Below are positions 32,043 to 43,904 of a stretch of DNA of 64,000 nucleotides, one piece after another. Both the position numbers and the translations under genes were made by a program. Position 1 is the first letter of the stretch. Every line of letters begins with the position of its first letter. The stretch spans positions 2,501,842-2,565,841 of the forward strand of contig JAJEKV010000030.1 of assembly GCA_021234155.1 (NCBI GenBank), given 5' to 3'. The notes under the pieces were generated by a model. That model saw only the letters and a program-made list of their open reading frames with translations, was not told the origin of the DNA and did no database searches. This stretch comes from Isoetes taiwanensis. Lineage: Eukaryota > Streptophyta > Lycopodiopsida > Isoetales > Isoetaceae.

Positions 32043-35000
32043 CAAAAAACACAAGGCCCCCAAAAATAAACTACTATATATAACCAATATCAATTCATCT
32101 AAGAACCATGACATATATAGTTTTCTATACATGAATTTATTTGATAGATAGATAGATAGATAGTAGTTTTAACGTCACGCCACTAGGCAGCATCCAACTG
32201 GACATGTGACCACACACCACACTACATTGCTTGGTTGGGCCCTGCCCCCAACCACCTTACATTGCCTTAGTGGTTTGTCAAAACTAATAGTGGTTTATGA
32301 CATAGTTATTAATGTTGGTGATTGATGCTGTAGTGGTTTATGAAAACTTATTTGGTTTATGAGATAACTTCATGCATATAGTAGTGGTTCCTTAAAACTA
32401 GTAATGGCATGATAAAACTACCTTGACTTGTGACATGGTTTGAAGGCCTAATTTTATTGTATAATATGATTTTTATTGAGAATTGATTTAGGGCATGTCT
32501 TTGGTGGGAACACTAGTCCTATATTGCCATTGGACCTTCTACACTGAACCATGTTTGAATGTCAAATGACAACGATTTTCAATTCGATAACTATCTTTAT
32601 GAGCTAACTTACTTTATATTCTTAATGAATCTATTCCTATTCCAATTCAGTTTAATTCTCCTTCTCAGATGCCAATTCATCAATATCTCAGTATGTGCAA
32701 ATAATAATGTATAGAGGGAATATCTTCCTTTTAATATAAGAATAGAAAAGATTTTTCAACATCCACGAAGACCAAGAGGCCATGAAACCCATACAATGGC
32801 CTAATACAACTATTACTACTAGGATTAAAAAACCCTTGCCTCGAAAGGTTTTCAAAGGAAGGTAGATGCAGTTGTCAGATTGGTCAATGACTACCAAAAG
32901 AAAAAACCACGCTGTAGGACATCAATCTGCACCATTTATATATTCATCTTTGTAATGAGGAGAACCATCTGGAAAGTACTGGTTTCATACTCTAGCCTTC
33001 CATCAACTGCTCATAGCCCTTGCCAGCGTGCACCTCCCGAGCTTGTAGTGTCACAATTATATGATGTTCCTCCTGGCAAACATTGGAGGTCTAGGTGGGC
33101 TTAAAGAATATTCCAATGTGTTATGCAAATTGTATGTGGAATTAAGCACACAAAAGGAACAGTTTTGTGTATATCTTGAACTTCGAGAGGAATCATTTAG
33201 ACATGGACAAGATGATTGAGATGTTAGTTAGAGTTGCATTTATGACATTTTAGCATGGGATAAGAATTACCACGATATGTGGAAACACCAAAGACGTTAA
33301 AAATAAATGGAGAAACATTTTCATTATAAACAGGGATGATAATTATAGTAAATTGTCAGCTTTTGGGACGTTATCACTCTTTGACATGTAGAAAAAATAA
33401 ACGATTGATTTGCAATGTTACGAATCACTCATTTGTTGATCTAGATGCTTTATTATAACAATGTAAGTCATCCATTTGCTAATCCTAGTATTCCATAATT
33501 GTAAAACAAATGCCCAATGAAAGTATTCTAATAAATTGATGTCACATAAGAAACTGCAACCATTTTGTAATGTATCGCAAGTGCATATCTTGTGGTCATG
33601 TTGCTTTGCATTGTGGTGTTGTTATATTGCTATCGTCATAAGAGTAGGAGGCTTAGGTGAGTGGTTAGAAGTTGTGAATACTGGATATGTGATGTTTGTG
33701 TCTCATGAAGAAGGATACATGATCTACACATAATAGTAGGAAGCTTAGATGAATTGTTACATCCAGTTTGTGAATACTGGATATTTGATGGTTGTGTCTC
33801 ATGTGAAGCAGCACACAAGATTTGTAGATGCCTACAATATAATAAGATAAGATAAGATGAACTTTTTACACTAGGTAAGGGACGTTGGAAGATATATGTT
33901 GGCAAAGTGACCTACAACATTAATGGGTCCTATGGAGATAGTTGAGCTTATTAGATGGCTCTAAAATATCTCCTAGCCTATTTTTATGGCATCTTATAAC
34001 CTAGTGCTACTGACATGCAAGGAAGCTTCCTCTTCTTCGACATCCTCCTACAAGACCCATTTGATGCACTTCATCTATTATCTATGGACTTAACCTCTCA
34101 TGTTAATCACTGCAAAATACATGTATTTTCTACTTTCAAGATTTTGCAACAAATAGAATCAAACACTAGAATATAATTGACCTTAAAGTCACGCTTTTAC
34201 TTTGGTGTTTGAGTTAACGCAGGTCAAAATAACATTCTATTTTACTATCAATTTGATGCCTTACAAATCAACAACCAAGGTTCACCCCCAATCTTTAGAG
34301 GAACTCCTAATACACTAAGCTTTGACTTTAATATTTCGCTTGTTGTCCTATGTTGTTTTCTAGTAGGTCCATGTTGTTATGCTCTAGTATTTGAGTTCAT
34401 GGGTGAGTTTATAAGCATCGAGGTTTGATACATTTAAAGTGGTAGTAGTCAATCAGGACTTTGAGATTCCACGAGGGAAAAGGCTATGTTGTTGTTGAGG
34501 AGGATGATATTGTTGTTGGAGTATGGTGTAGATGCTAGAATGAAGGAGGAGGTTTATGCTAAAATGTACGAGGGGATGGAAATTGGGAATCATTGGAGGG
34601 GTCCTAAACCGGTGTTAGCCAGGAGGGGGTCGTGTAATGGATGACCCAGTTTCATCCACCCTCAACATGGAAACTAAATTTTACCATTGTGATCATTCCA
34701 TCGACGGAATAGAATCCATAGATTCCACGTTGCATTGTTTATAGCTATGGGCAAGACCTTAAATAGCTCAATTCATTATACAAAGGGTATTGTTGCCTAT
34801 AGCTTGTAATATGTTCAAACATGAATTAGTTGCACACGTATATTATAGATAATGCATTAAGGCATGTAATTTTGTCTGGCAAAGGCCTGATGAGCCCATT
34901 AGTGCGAGGCAGATCTGAGCGAGGTGAAATTGCTTGCTCTGGCACATTTTCTAACGTAACGGTTCGGGGCAGAGTCTATTTAGCCCACAGAAACAGTAGC

Positions 35001-35150
35001 AAATTGAGATTTCAGAAAAATTCTAGCAATATAAAGAGCTCAAGAGGACGCCCTTATCACATGCATCTGTAACTGTAATGGGTAAAATGGCCTACGCCCT
35101 AACATACTTGTACATAGATTTGTGTCAGTGAATTGGCAAGAAAGATATAT
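32043..35150. other. Interval without a recognisable gene; minor repeats
   Basis: Contents: a short (TAGA)n run at 32,146-32,163; a stretch with repeated GTGGTTTATGA-like words at 32,270-32,420; a diverged copy of one hairpin arm at 32,820-32,930 (ATTAAAAAACCCTTGCCTCG, AAAAAACCACGCTG); and an imperfect tandem duplication of about 97 bp at 33,642-33,835 around GTGAATACTGGATAT and TTGTGTCTCATG. No gene family is recognised. Confidence 0.45.
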
Positions 35151-35171
35151 TGCACCTACATGCAAATAAAT

Positions 35172-35420
35172 CCTTGAGACGTATTTGCTAACCTATTTAA
35201 GACTCAAATAGGAAAATATTCGTTTCTCCCTATTCTTTTGTTAACCTATTTGCTAACCTATTAGCAAATGTTTAACCTATTCATTTCTCCCTTTTCCTTG
35301 CAAATATTTAAATATCTTAAATAGGTTAAATATTTAAATCCTTGAGACGTTATTTAAATGGTGTAATATAAGCTAACCTATTTAAGCTATTTGTTAATCT
35401 ATTAGCAAATATTTAACCTA
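35172..35420 (+). repeat. Imperfect ~167-bp tandem duplication
   Basis: Two copies begin CCTTGAGACGT (35,172 and 35,339) and continue through GCTAACCTATTTAAG, CTATTAGCAAAT, TTTAACCTATTC and TTTCTCCCTTTTC. The second copy runs into the palindrome at 35,421. Confidence 0.65.
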
Positions 35421-35504
35421 TTCGTTTCTCCCTTTTCTTTTGTTCATATTTTCCTATTTAGCCCAAAATAGGAAAATATGAACAAAAGAAAAGGGAGAAA
35501 CGAA
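35421..35504. repeat. Perfect 39-bp inverted repeat with 6-nt loop
   Basis: Bases 35,421-35,459 (starting TTCGTTTCTCCC) are exactly complementary to 35,466-35,504 (ending GGGAGAAACGAA), with AGCCCA between. The arms are perfect, so it is recent or maintained. It sits about 35 bp upstream of an ATG (35,540) that follows ACCCTAAAATCC, a string typical of plant 5' UTRs. Confidence 0.92.
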
Positions 35505-36244
35505 TTACGAAACCCTAAAATCCTTTTCTTTTGTGTTTTGAATGGGTGGACGCCATCGCCGTTCTTCTTTCTTTGCATGCAATCCGGCTTCTTCCTTCTG
35601 CCATATCGCTTCGAAGATGATGGCGGCTCTGCAAGTTGCCCACTGTTCTTATTTCCGGGGCATAATATTTTGTCTTTGATTCAAGTCGTCCAGGTTTTGC
35701 ATCCCCTGTTATGTGATTCTGGTTATTCAGTGGCAGATATCAGAATGATAAAACCTGTTGATGTTGTGTTGATTCGTCTTCTTCCATGGATGGTTACATT
35801 ACCGGGCGTTAGGTGAGCATTTTCTTTCAAAGATAGCATAACCTTGTCTTGATATGTTTATCTAAACCGCTTTATTATTGATGTCGATTCGCAGAACGGG
35901 GTGTTTTGGTATCTCGGCTTGTTTGTTTGACGATGATAGGCGCAAAGATGATGCTTACCGTTTTTGTTATTAGAAAGTTATTGCCCTTGACTTGCCTTTG
36001 TACTCTTTTAAGGGCACCTGAAGCGCGTGTCTATGATAAAGATATCAAGGCACGAGGTCTTTCTCTTATCCTTTTTGTTTCATGATCTTTGTTACGTGTC
36101 TCTTAACCTACAGCGTTTGGATCCAAGCATTCACGCCATTGATTCATGCCCGCGTGATAGGGCATAACGTGCAATCAAAACTACGAGGAGGCACAACAAA
36201 GTGCACAATTGGGCGGGGCAAGCAGACTTACGGGAGGGACATCC

Positions 36245-36350
36245 AGAACCTATGATAATCGATGGACAGCCCAGAACCTCGATAATCGGTAGCCATGCGA
36301 CCTCCCAAACCCTCGATAACCCATCTGGCCGCAACGAACCTCGATAATCC
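36245..36350 (+). repeat. Four spaced copies of AACC[CT]TCGATAA
   Basis: AACCTATGATAATCG, AACCTCGATAATCGG, AACCCTCGATAACCC and AACCTCGATAATCCGG occur at roughly 25-35 bp intervals in a locally GC-richer stretch. Confidence 0.6.
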
Positions 36351-36379
36351 GGCAATGGATGGATGACTTACTGCCGGTT

Positions 36380-36486
36380 AAAGGGGATAAACACCCAGCT
36401 TAAGCCATTACCTCAGATTCGGCTCGCCCCTCCGGGCTCGCCAGTTTATCTGAGGTAATGGGCTCTCAGGGGTGTTTATCCCCTTC
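36380..36486. mobile_element. Tiny foldback element, 107 bp
   Basis: It starts AAGGGGATAAACACC and ends GGTGTTTATCCCCTT. Inner CCATTACCTCAGAT pairs with ATCTGAGGTAATGG, and CGGCTCG pairs with CGGGCTCG in part. Arms are about 46 bp with very few mismatches. Confidence 0.75.
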
Positions 36487-37785
36487 TTCTTTATTTGCTT
36501 GTCATTTTTTGCACATGGAGTGCTTTGTTGCGTTCATGTGTGGGGCTAACATCTCTTCATAATTTTTAATTTGTAGAATTGACAGCAGAATCACTATTGG
36601 ACTAGGTCAGTGACACGCTTCCTTTTCAAAATACTCCCCTATGAAGGTATCCACCATCCTTGTACTTTAGTATTTGAAGAATGATAAGTAAGAACAGTGT
36701 TATTTCTTTCTTATTTCTGTTAATGACATTTCAGAATGCTCCTCCTCGAGTTGACTATGAGAGGGATAAACGTTTTTCCAAGGTACTTTAGTGCGAAGCC
36801 TAAGTAATTCTTGTCAGTCTTTTAAGGATGTGCCTTAAGAATCCAAAAAAAAAACAAAGTGCAAGCAAGCTTTTAAAAGCATTTATTTTTTAAGGTGCGA
36901 AATAGAATTTTAGCAATTGGATTAACAAAGGAATCTTTCCACGTATTGTAGATTTGTATGTCTTGCATTCAAGTGATGAATGCTTCTAGGTTAGCTACCC
37001 AAAAAAAAAGGCTTTTAAAGAAAATGAAGAGCTCAGTTGAATAATTAATCCTACAATTTGGATTTTTTTGTCCCTATAATGTGCTTTTATGATTTTTTAC
37101 TTGATGCAGAATATAGTATATAAAAGCAATTACTGCAACTTTGGAGAATTGGAAAGCACAAGCTGCTTTGGTATGTTTTCTTCTATTATGATTCGATGCC
37201 ACTTCTTTAGTTATCAGTGTAAAAGAACATTTTTTCATATGCGAGATAGTTCTGAAAATGTTGAACTTTAGATAGACAACTAATTTGTGAATGTTAGAAT
37301 AGCAGTCAGTTCGTGGCTGACTTCCAGCAGAAGTAAAATTAACAAAAAAAAGAACCTTGCGAGGCTAAAACTTTTGAATGTGCTGGATTATTTTTTTATT
37401 TATTTTTTGGTTCAGCAGCTGAGCAGCCAGCAGTGCCCAGGCTCTTTGCCCATGTGAACCAAGCATACTACATGCGTCAATGATTAAGTCATTAATAGTT
37501 AATATTAGATTTTGCAGTTAATATTAGACATTGCCTCTCCATATTATTTCAATCAATTTGTTTGAACATGAATGGAAATATGAGGGTTCAAATCCCTTGC
37601 CCCTTGATATATGTTGGTTTTTTGCATCATACAAGTTGTTAAACCTCGCAATGCTCATACCATTAAGCACACACATGTTCTAAGGGAGAAAACTTGATGC
37701 TTTAATATAAAAACTCCATCAGATTGCGATATACAAATCACTGACGGAATGTTCAATAGACACTTCTTAATTTTTCTTGTAAACC

Positions 37786-38640
37786 AATATGTAGCACAAT
37801 AACAGAGGGTTACTTTTAGATTTTTATACGCTTTTTCACATGGTTTTTCTATGATTTCGTTGTTGTATTCGTTGAGGTGTACTAAATAGTATTTCTAGAG
37901 TGCACCCTTTATGGGCCGTTGATTTTCGTTGGTTGGAACAATCCGAGGGTTGTTGTCTTTCTCTGCATGTGTTTGTGCATGAATACTGCGCATGTGTATG
38001 CATGTGCATGTGCACATGCATGTGCATGTGCATGTTCATGTGCATGTATATGCATGTGCATGTATATTGTGCATGTGCAAGTGCAAGTGCATGTGCATGT
38101 GTGCATGTGTGCATATGCATGTGTACTTGCCCTCTTAGATTCTTAGCCGGAGTGGATTTTACTACCACGAGATGGATTTTTTGCTCACACTTACAAAGGT
38201 ATTTGTTTTTTAATGTTTCTTCAGTTAGCATAGTGTTTTTTTTACAAGGTATTGGTTTCCTGATTCTACAATGTACTGCTGCAAAACCCCCTTTTGTTTT
38301 CTTCCTAAGATTTGCTGCAGATTCAAGTTTAGGCCCTCTGTTTGCTTCCAACTCTTGGATGGCTGCCGGATTGTTCATAACAGCCAGCCTTTAGCTTCAA
38401 TCAACAAACGGATTATTATGCACACAACAGGTGGATTATTCCACGTCCTTTTCCATGTCACACAGATCAGTCAAACAGTGGCCACAAGAATGCATTTATA
38501 TTGTAGGTTTGGAACTTTAATCGAACTATAAGGTGAATCATGCATTACCTTTAAGCTAGAGATGGAGCATCCAAAATCATATGGATTGATAAACAATGGT
38601 GTCATTGTGAAAGAGAAATAGTTGTAGCGGAAGTAACAAT
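37786..38640 (+). repeat. Dispersed repeat upstream of foldback A, with a CATGTG minisatellite
   Basis: The start (CAATATGTAGCACAATAACA, then TTTTTCTATGATTTCG and TAGAGTGCACC) matches 45,689-45,830 upstream of foldback C. At about 37,980-38,130 lies an alternating (GCATGT)n/(GTGCAT)n minisatellite. The open frames over it (Met/Cys/His-rich) are repeat artefacts. At 38,635 the CAATATGT[CA]GCATAATAACATGGGG motif appears again. Confidence 0.6.
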
Positions 38641-38845
38641 ATGTCGCATAATAACATGGGGTTTTCTTTGTGTTGCAAACTTTATGACTTTCAGAATAAT
38701 GGGATCAAATTCAAAAGCTACAAGTGATGAAAGCCTCAAATGAATTCTAGTTTTTTCCTGGTTTGAATTCTAGAATTTTTTGTCACCTGGAATAAGGTCC
38801 CTAAGGCCCCAAAGGGGCCAAAAATTTTTTTTGTAACACAAACCA

Positions 38846-39283
38846 TTAACATCCAACATATAAAAATTAAATCCCCCAATACATAACAACCAACACATAA
38901 CAACCATTGACATTAACAACCAACACATAACTACCATTGACATTAATTAACACAACCATTGGGTCCAACACATTTAAATTAAAATCCCCCTTAAACCCCC
39001 TTTGGTTTGGGTGCATATTCACACGGGGGGTGACGTAGGGCAGCGAGAGCCCTCATAATTGTATTTTGCACGTACGAAATCAACACCATATAGTATTCCG
39101 CTTGAAATCTTATAGTATTTTGCGAATCTTGTTATACAGTATAGCAAATTTTGTACTTGCATACCCCACAAACGAGGAACTTTACGTACGGTATAGATTA
39201 AGGAATAAGGGGTAAATATGCCTATCCAACAGCTCTCGTTGCCCGGAGTCACCCCCCGTGTGAATATGCACCCAAACCAACCA
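38846..39283. mobile_element. Foldback element family, copy A (right arm truncated)
   Basis: Left arm: AACATCCAACATATAAAAAT, AACACATAACAACCATTGAC, TCCAACACATTTAAATTAAA, then CCCTTTGGTTTGGGTGCATATT and CACGGGGGGTGAC. The right arm begins GTCACCCCCCGTGTGAATAT and GCACCCAAACCA, then stops at 39,283, where copies B and C continue for another 100 bp or more. Copy A is therefore cut at its right end. Confidence 0.8.
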
Positions 39284-39289
39284 ACCTAG

Positions 39290-40300
39290 ATGCCTTTGAA
39301 ATACTAATGTAATTTTAGGGCCTAGTGCTATGCCAAATGGGCCTGCATGTACTTCTGGAACCTTAAGAATTAAATATCCTCTAACAGAAGCATAAACACT
39401 TTGGCTTAGATTCCAATTCATATTTCAAGTCTTTGAACAGAATGCTTATGCTTTTGCACTTGTATTCTATCTTACTATATTTTGGAGTCACGTAAAATAT
39501 AGCAAACTCTAAGGTTACTTTAAATGTAAACCAACTGAAGAATACAAACGGACAACCATGATCACATATATATCAAGATCTGTTTTTAGATGAGTACAAA
39601 GTAATTCAAACGCATATGATAACGAATGTTTTCAGCTTCCAAAATAAGTCAAAATACCTTTTCTTGTTAGAATATAAATTACATATGGCTTTTTTGCCTT
39701 AAAAACAAAAATATTATGAATTTGCCAACCTAGTCCGATTACTATATTTAAGGACTTACTCTTTGGAAAATAGCCAAAGTTGTACCTCTTAGGAGATTGA
39801 TTCAAGAACATAACAGGCAAATGTTCAACAACATATTCTTTACCATGGAAAATGTATGCCGGACTTAGGATATAATTTGTATTCAAGACGAAGTTTCACA
39901 ACATCCCCAATCGAGTTATGTAGATCCATTCCATAAAAGAGCTTGTTTGAATCCTTTTGGCAAAATCATCAAAAACACTTGGAGTATTGTTCATGTCCAT
40001 CCTTCTTTCATCCAATATAAAGGCAATGAAGAGCAATAAGAAGAGAGATGTTTGTACCCGCATCCAATCAAGAATTTGTTAACATGATAATGGTAATAAA
40101 TCTAGGGCGAAGGTATATAAAGTCGCTTGGTTTATCACCGGTCACTCACTTCACCTTCTTAGCCTTATGCTAGATAAAGAACAATGGATTAAAAAAGTCG
40201 GTTGCATGATAACAATACAAACATTATGGCAATTGTCGGGTTTCAAAAAGCAACTAAAAGTGTGGAAATTTTCCTAGGAACCGTGGTTCCATGTACTCAA
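39290..40300 (+). repeat. Diverged copy of the TTC-unit family outside the hAT-like element
   Basis: ACCCGCATCCAATCAAGAAT, GATAATGGTAATAAATC and GGTTTATCACCGGTCACTC at 40,056-40,145 line up with ACCTGCAGCCAATCAATACA, AAAACGGTAAATG and CAGTTTATCACTGATCACC in unit 3 (about 19,002-19,092). There is no TTC array here. On the minus strand two readable blocks (39,632-39,886 and 39,890-40,070) look protein-like but match no family I know. Confidence 0.5.
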
Positions 40301-41950
40301 TAGCCACTTTGTAATTAATTCAGGATGCTTTCCATCTTCAAAACAAGTATAATAAATTCAATGCAATCACTCCCTCAAATTATCTTCTCATTAAAGCACA
40401 AGCAAAACAAATATTGAAATTATTACTTCTTTTGATCATTTAGAGTCGTTAACTATGCTTTACCTTTACCACAAACATATAGGAGGTGCAGATTGTCTTT
40501 AGTCGCTTAGAGCAAGTGGATAATGTAATTTAAACAACAATTTGCTAAAAACATACATGATATTAAGCCTTGCTAAAAGCAAAGAGTATCTCCTTATTAT
40601 TACTATTGCCAAGATTTCCCATTAAATTTTTGTAATTACATATGTCCTTGCTTGGCTCCACTTCGGTAACTCCATATGTTTGCCAATGTTGTGCATCATG
40701 CATATTGGCTACCTCATGCTCACAAATATTCTCGACGGAACTGAATGTTCTTGTCAAGAATATCCACATAACACTTCTTCACTTGAGCTTAATATGTAGC
40801 CATCGAGTCAAATTCTCACTCCATTTATGGAGGCAAACAACATGCTCATAATTCTAAAGCCTTGCAAATCCTATTCCCGGATGCTCAAGCGTAATCTTAG
40901 CTAAACATGCATTCATTTAAAACTCTTGAGTATCGAGCTTCTTAGGATCACTCATGGAGCTTCTTAGGATCACTCATGCTGGCAGATTCAGGGTCACTCA
41001 AGCATAAGTAGCACCTGCAACTCAAAGCGGTAAATCTCTCTTCTGCCAGAAATTTCAAATGTAAAGGCCAGCCATGAATACCTTAAGATGCTTGAAGATG
41101 ATCAATAGATTTGTCTGCTTTGTGCTAAAGATTCGCTGCTTCCTGCATAGTTTAAAGACAGTTCTAAGGTATTAAAGGAAGTGCCCCCTAAAGACTAAAG
41201 CTTACATAAAATGGCGGATCTTCTAAGCATTGGTCAGTGGTCACTAAGTTCTCAAGCTGGCCTTCATTGCGAACCATTCTGGGGAGCAAGGGAGATAAGA
41301 GTAACAAAGAGCAAACTTACCAATAAGGAGGTCTCTTAATTATCCATCCTCTCAAACAATATTCCATAATGCCCATGCACATTGGTCGGCAACATGTGGT
41401 GTACTTTGTTTTGCATATAGAATGCACCGAAGCATAATCAGTAAGGTCTTTTTCACTGACTGACGTGATTACAGAAGTTCCAAAGATTAGCTCCATTATG
41501 TGTGTACTTAAGCTAGCATGATAGTAGAAGATCCATTTTGTCTGGGCTGCCCTTTTTGGAACAATTCACCTAGCATATATACTATGTTTAGTAACACCTA
41601 GACAACAGATGTGTTTGGAGAAATTTGCCATTTAAAAGAACAAATACTTTGACCTTCATAAAACCACAGATATACTTTATTAGAGGTATCATTCATGTTG
41701 CAAAACATTCTATCCCCTGCATTTGGCCTCTCATGATCAACAAGCTTTTCTATACTCTTTTTAAGAGACTTTTTTTTTTCTTTTAAAATTCTTTAATAGA
41801 AAACCCATTTCTTTTTTTAGATCTTGCAACTTTCGAAAATATAGAAATCTAATATGCAATACTTCTTGCACTTTCTAAACCATTTGCTATAGGGAGTTTG
41901 AACCGAATGGTATCGAAGCGAAAAGGTTGCATTCCTTTGTGATAGATGAT
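40301..41950. other. Interval with one unidentified coding-like block
   Basis: A minus-strand open frame at 40,563-40,769 (VENICEHEVANMHDAQHWQ and following) has the composition of real protein but no recognised domain. A direct repeat AGCTTCTTAGGATCACTCATG occurs at about 40,938 and 40,959. The PB1 domain expected at the end of the NIN-like gene upstream on this strand was not found. Confidence 0.3.
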
Positions 41951-41999
41951 AAATCATCTAGAGACATTTTCTCTTGAGTAAACTTCTTCCACAATCTGC

Positions 42000-43890
42000 A
42001 GAGGAGTTTGGATGATTAGTCCTTGATAATCCATCGGTGAACTTGCTGCTTTGTCGGGCTCATATTTGCATTCCAAATTACTAATGATGTTAGAGCTCCT
42101 CGGTATGAATTGTAATGCATTGATTGCTGCAACGGATCCACACACCGTCTTCCATGACTTGCATTATGCTTTTCAGCATTTGTACCATCTAAAGAAGGAT
42201 TTACACTTGGTTGGATATTTGGATTTGGTAAGATAGCAAGACTCTGCTCTTGTGTGGGTATCATGTTGTGCAATAAAGAGCTTGTCATAAAAGATTGGCC
42301 TTCCCGGAGCCTTCCGTTTGCACTTCCGTTTGTACCATTTCTAACAATATCCGGTGGTGGCGTAATAATAGCAGATAAACTATTTGTAAATTCAATTTTT
42401 ACTGCACTTGCAAAATGTGACGTTGAAGACAACGTGATTTCCTGGTTTCTTGCAAAGACACCTAGCTTGCCCTGGTTGCCAATATTTCCTGCATTTTGTC
42501 TTGCCATAGATGCAAATGCCGCTACTGCAGATGCAAGATCCCCGGTAATACATTAACTCTCACTTGTCCGTCAATGCCCTGAACGGAATCTATGATGCCC
42601 TGAAGCTTTTTGCAATGATCTGCTTACTTTGTTGATTTTCTTGAGATGGCCACCTTGAAATTCCATCTTCACGCGGCATATCCTTTTTAAAGTTGTAGGA
42701 CACAATCGCAGTTTGCAAATAGGGCGATATTTATAAGGGAAATCTAAATGCACAAAAATTTTTCTTATCATTAATAGAAAAAGGAAGAACAATACTTCTA
42801 GATGTAAAGAATGCTTCCATATCTATAAGGCTGACCTCCTTTCCTATTTTGTGCAAGGTTCAACGATGGAATTTGAAACTAAGAACTCATGGACCGAACA
42901 TGTGTCTATCATTACGAGGCAATTGTCACTACATGTGAACTTATGAGTTTAATAAATTATCACTACTATGCAACCAAGTTATCCGGAAAGCCAATTGAGA
43001 CCATCCCTCGAAATAACAACACGTGAGATGGTCAAACCTGAGCATTCACAAAACAATTTTTAAAGATTGTAGAAGCTAATCTAAAATGGTAAAGAAGAAA
43101 TTCAAAATTTTTGCAAGCTTAAGTAACATATCACCGATGCTCCTTGCTGCATTTTTCGGACTTCCAAAGAAGATACTTTTGAAGCACACCCAATCAGATA
43201 GTCTTCTCAGCAGTATTTCTTTTCTTCTCTGTCCTTTTTCTTTAATGTAATCGAGCTGATACTATTATCCACGCCTGTAGAGAAGGATTCTGAATGCCGC
43301 GAAGCTGTATCCGATCTTGTTGGCTTTCTTGCTCCATTTCAAGATTTCGAGTGGATTGATCCGACCGGGCTAGATGAGGACTCGTCATGTGACATTGCAT
43401 GTTCTTGATTCAGCACGCCGGGGAGATACATGAAACACATTCATTACGCCCATTTCAAGGCTTCATCGGACATTCTGGTTGAATGATAACTTAGCGCTCA
43501 AATCTTTTGACTCGTCCATGAGTTCTTCTTTCGCCACCGTTCTCAAGCTTTTACATCTTTGTTGCATGGAGAGAGTGCATTCAAGAGCAAATCTTTGTGA
43601 ATTTAAATTAGTCCAAGTAGGTTAAAAAAAACTCTAGGACATAATTTTCATTGCCGGTGTATATGCTCCTCGCCTGATGCAAAGCCTTGCATAATGTCCA
43701 AGGGGGTATTCTCTTTTCTTTGTAACATCTCATTATCATTTACAAAAAAAGGCTGGTTTGATAAAAAGCCTTTCCAACAATACCTTGCCCGGTTTCCAAA
43801 CTGTGCTTTTCACATGCTTGACGAAAACCATAAATCTTTCCATCGATACATGACAAGGTGCATATTTTGTAAATAACACGGGCTATCTTT
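42000..43890 (-). pseudogene. NIN-like protein (NLP, RWP-RK transcription factor) fragment, broken
   Basis: Minus-strand reading gives NLP landmarks in order but in changing frames: IYGFRQACEKHSLETGQGIV then GKAF (about 43,775-43,850); SNQPFFVNDNEM; EYPLGHYARL; SIYTGNENYVLEFFLT (about 43,622-43,670); QQRCKSLRTVAKEELMDE (about 43,515-43,570); the RWP-RK domain start FFGSPKNAARSIGD (about 43,125-43,170); then, after an intron-like gap, CPTTLKRICR, DGISRWPSQ, INKVSRSLQK and LQGIIDSVQGIDG (about 42,565-42,712). A 163-codon linker frame follows (42,016-42,507). NLPs bind nitrate-responsive promoters. The N-terminal part and the C-terminal PB1 domain are missing, about ten residues are deleted before SIYTG, and at least four frameshifts occur, so it cannot make a normal protein. 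Confidence 0.82.
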
Positions 43891-43904
43891 CATGACAAGT
43901 TGTA

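Larger units (their letters stand above)
35505..37300 (+). other. Possible exon remnants of an unidentified gene
   Basis: Several short blocks look like plant exons with good splice borders: after TTTCAG at about 36,735 comes NAPPRVDYERDKRFSK ending at AAG/GTACTT; after GATGCAG at about 37,110 comes NIVYKSNYCNFGELESTSC ending at TTTG/GTATGT; and at about 36,010-36,050 LRAPEARVYDKDIKARG is readable. The 113-codon open frame at 35,478-35,816 starts inside the palindrome and is doubtful. I do not recognise the family and cannot join the blocks into one protein. It could be a decayed or captured gene. Confidence 0.25.

Noticed and set aside
37836-38394. Open frames of 164 and 180 codons rich in Cys/Met/His on both strands
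   Set aside because: They run through the CATGTG minisatellite. Both strands and several frames are open at once, which is a repeat artefact.
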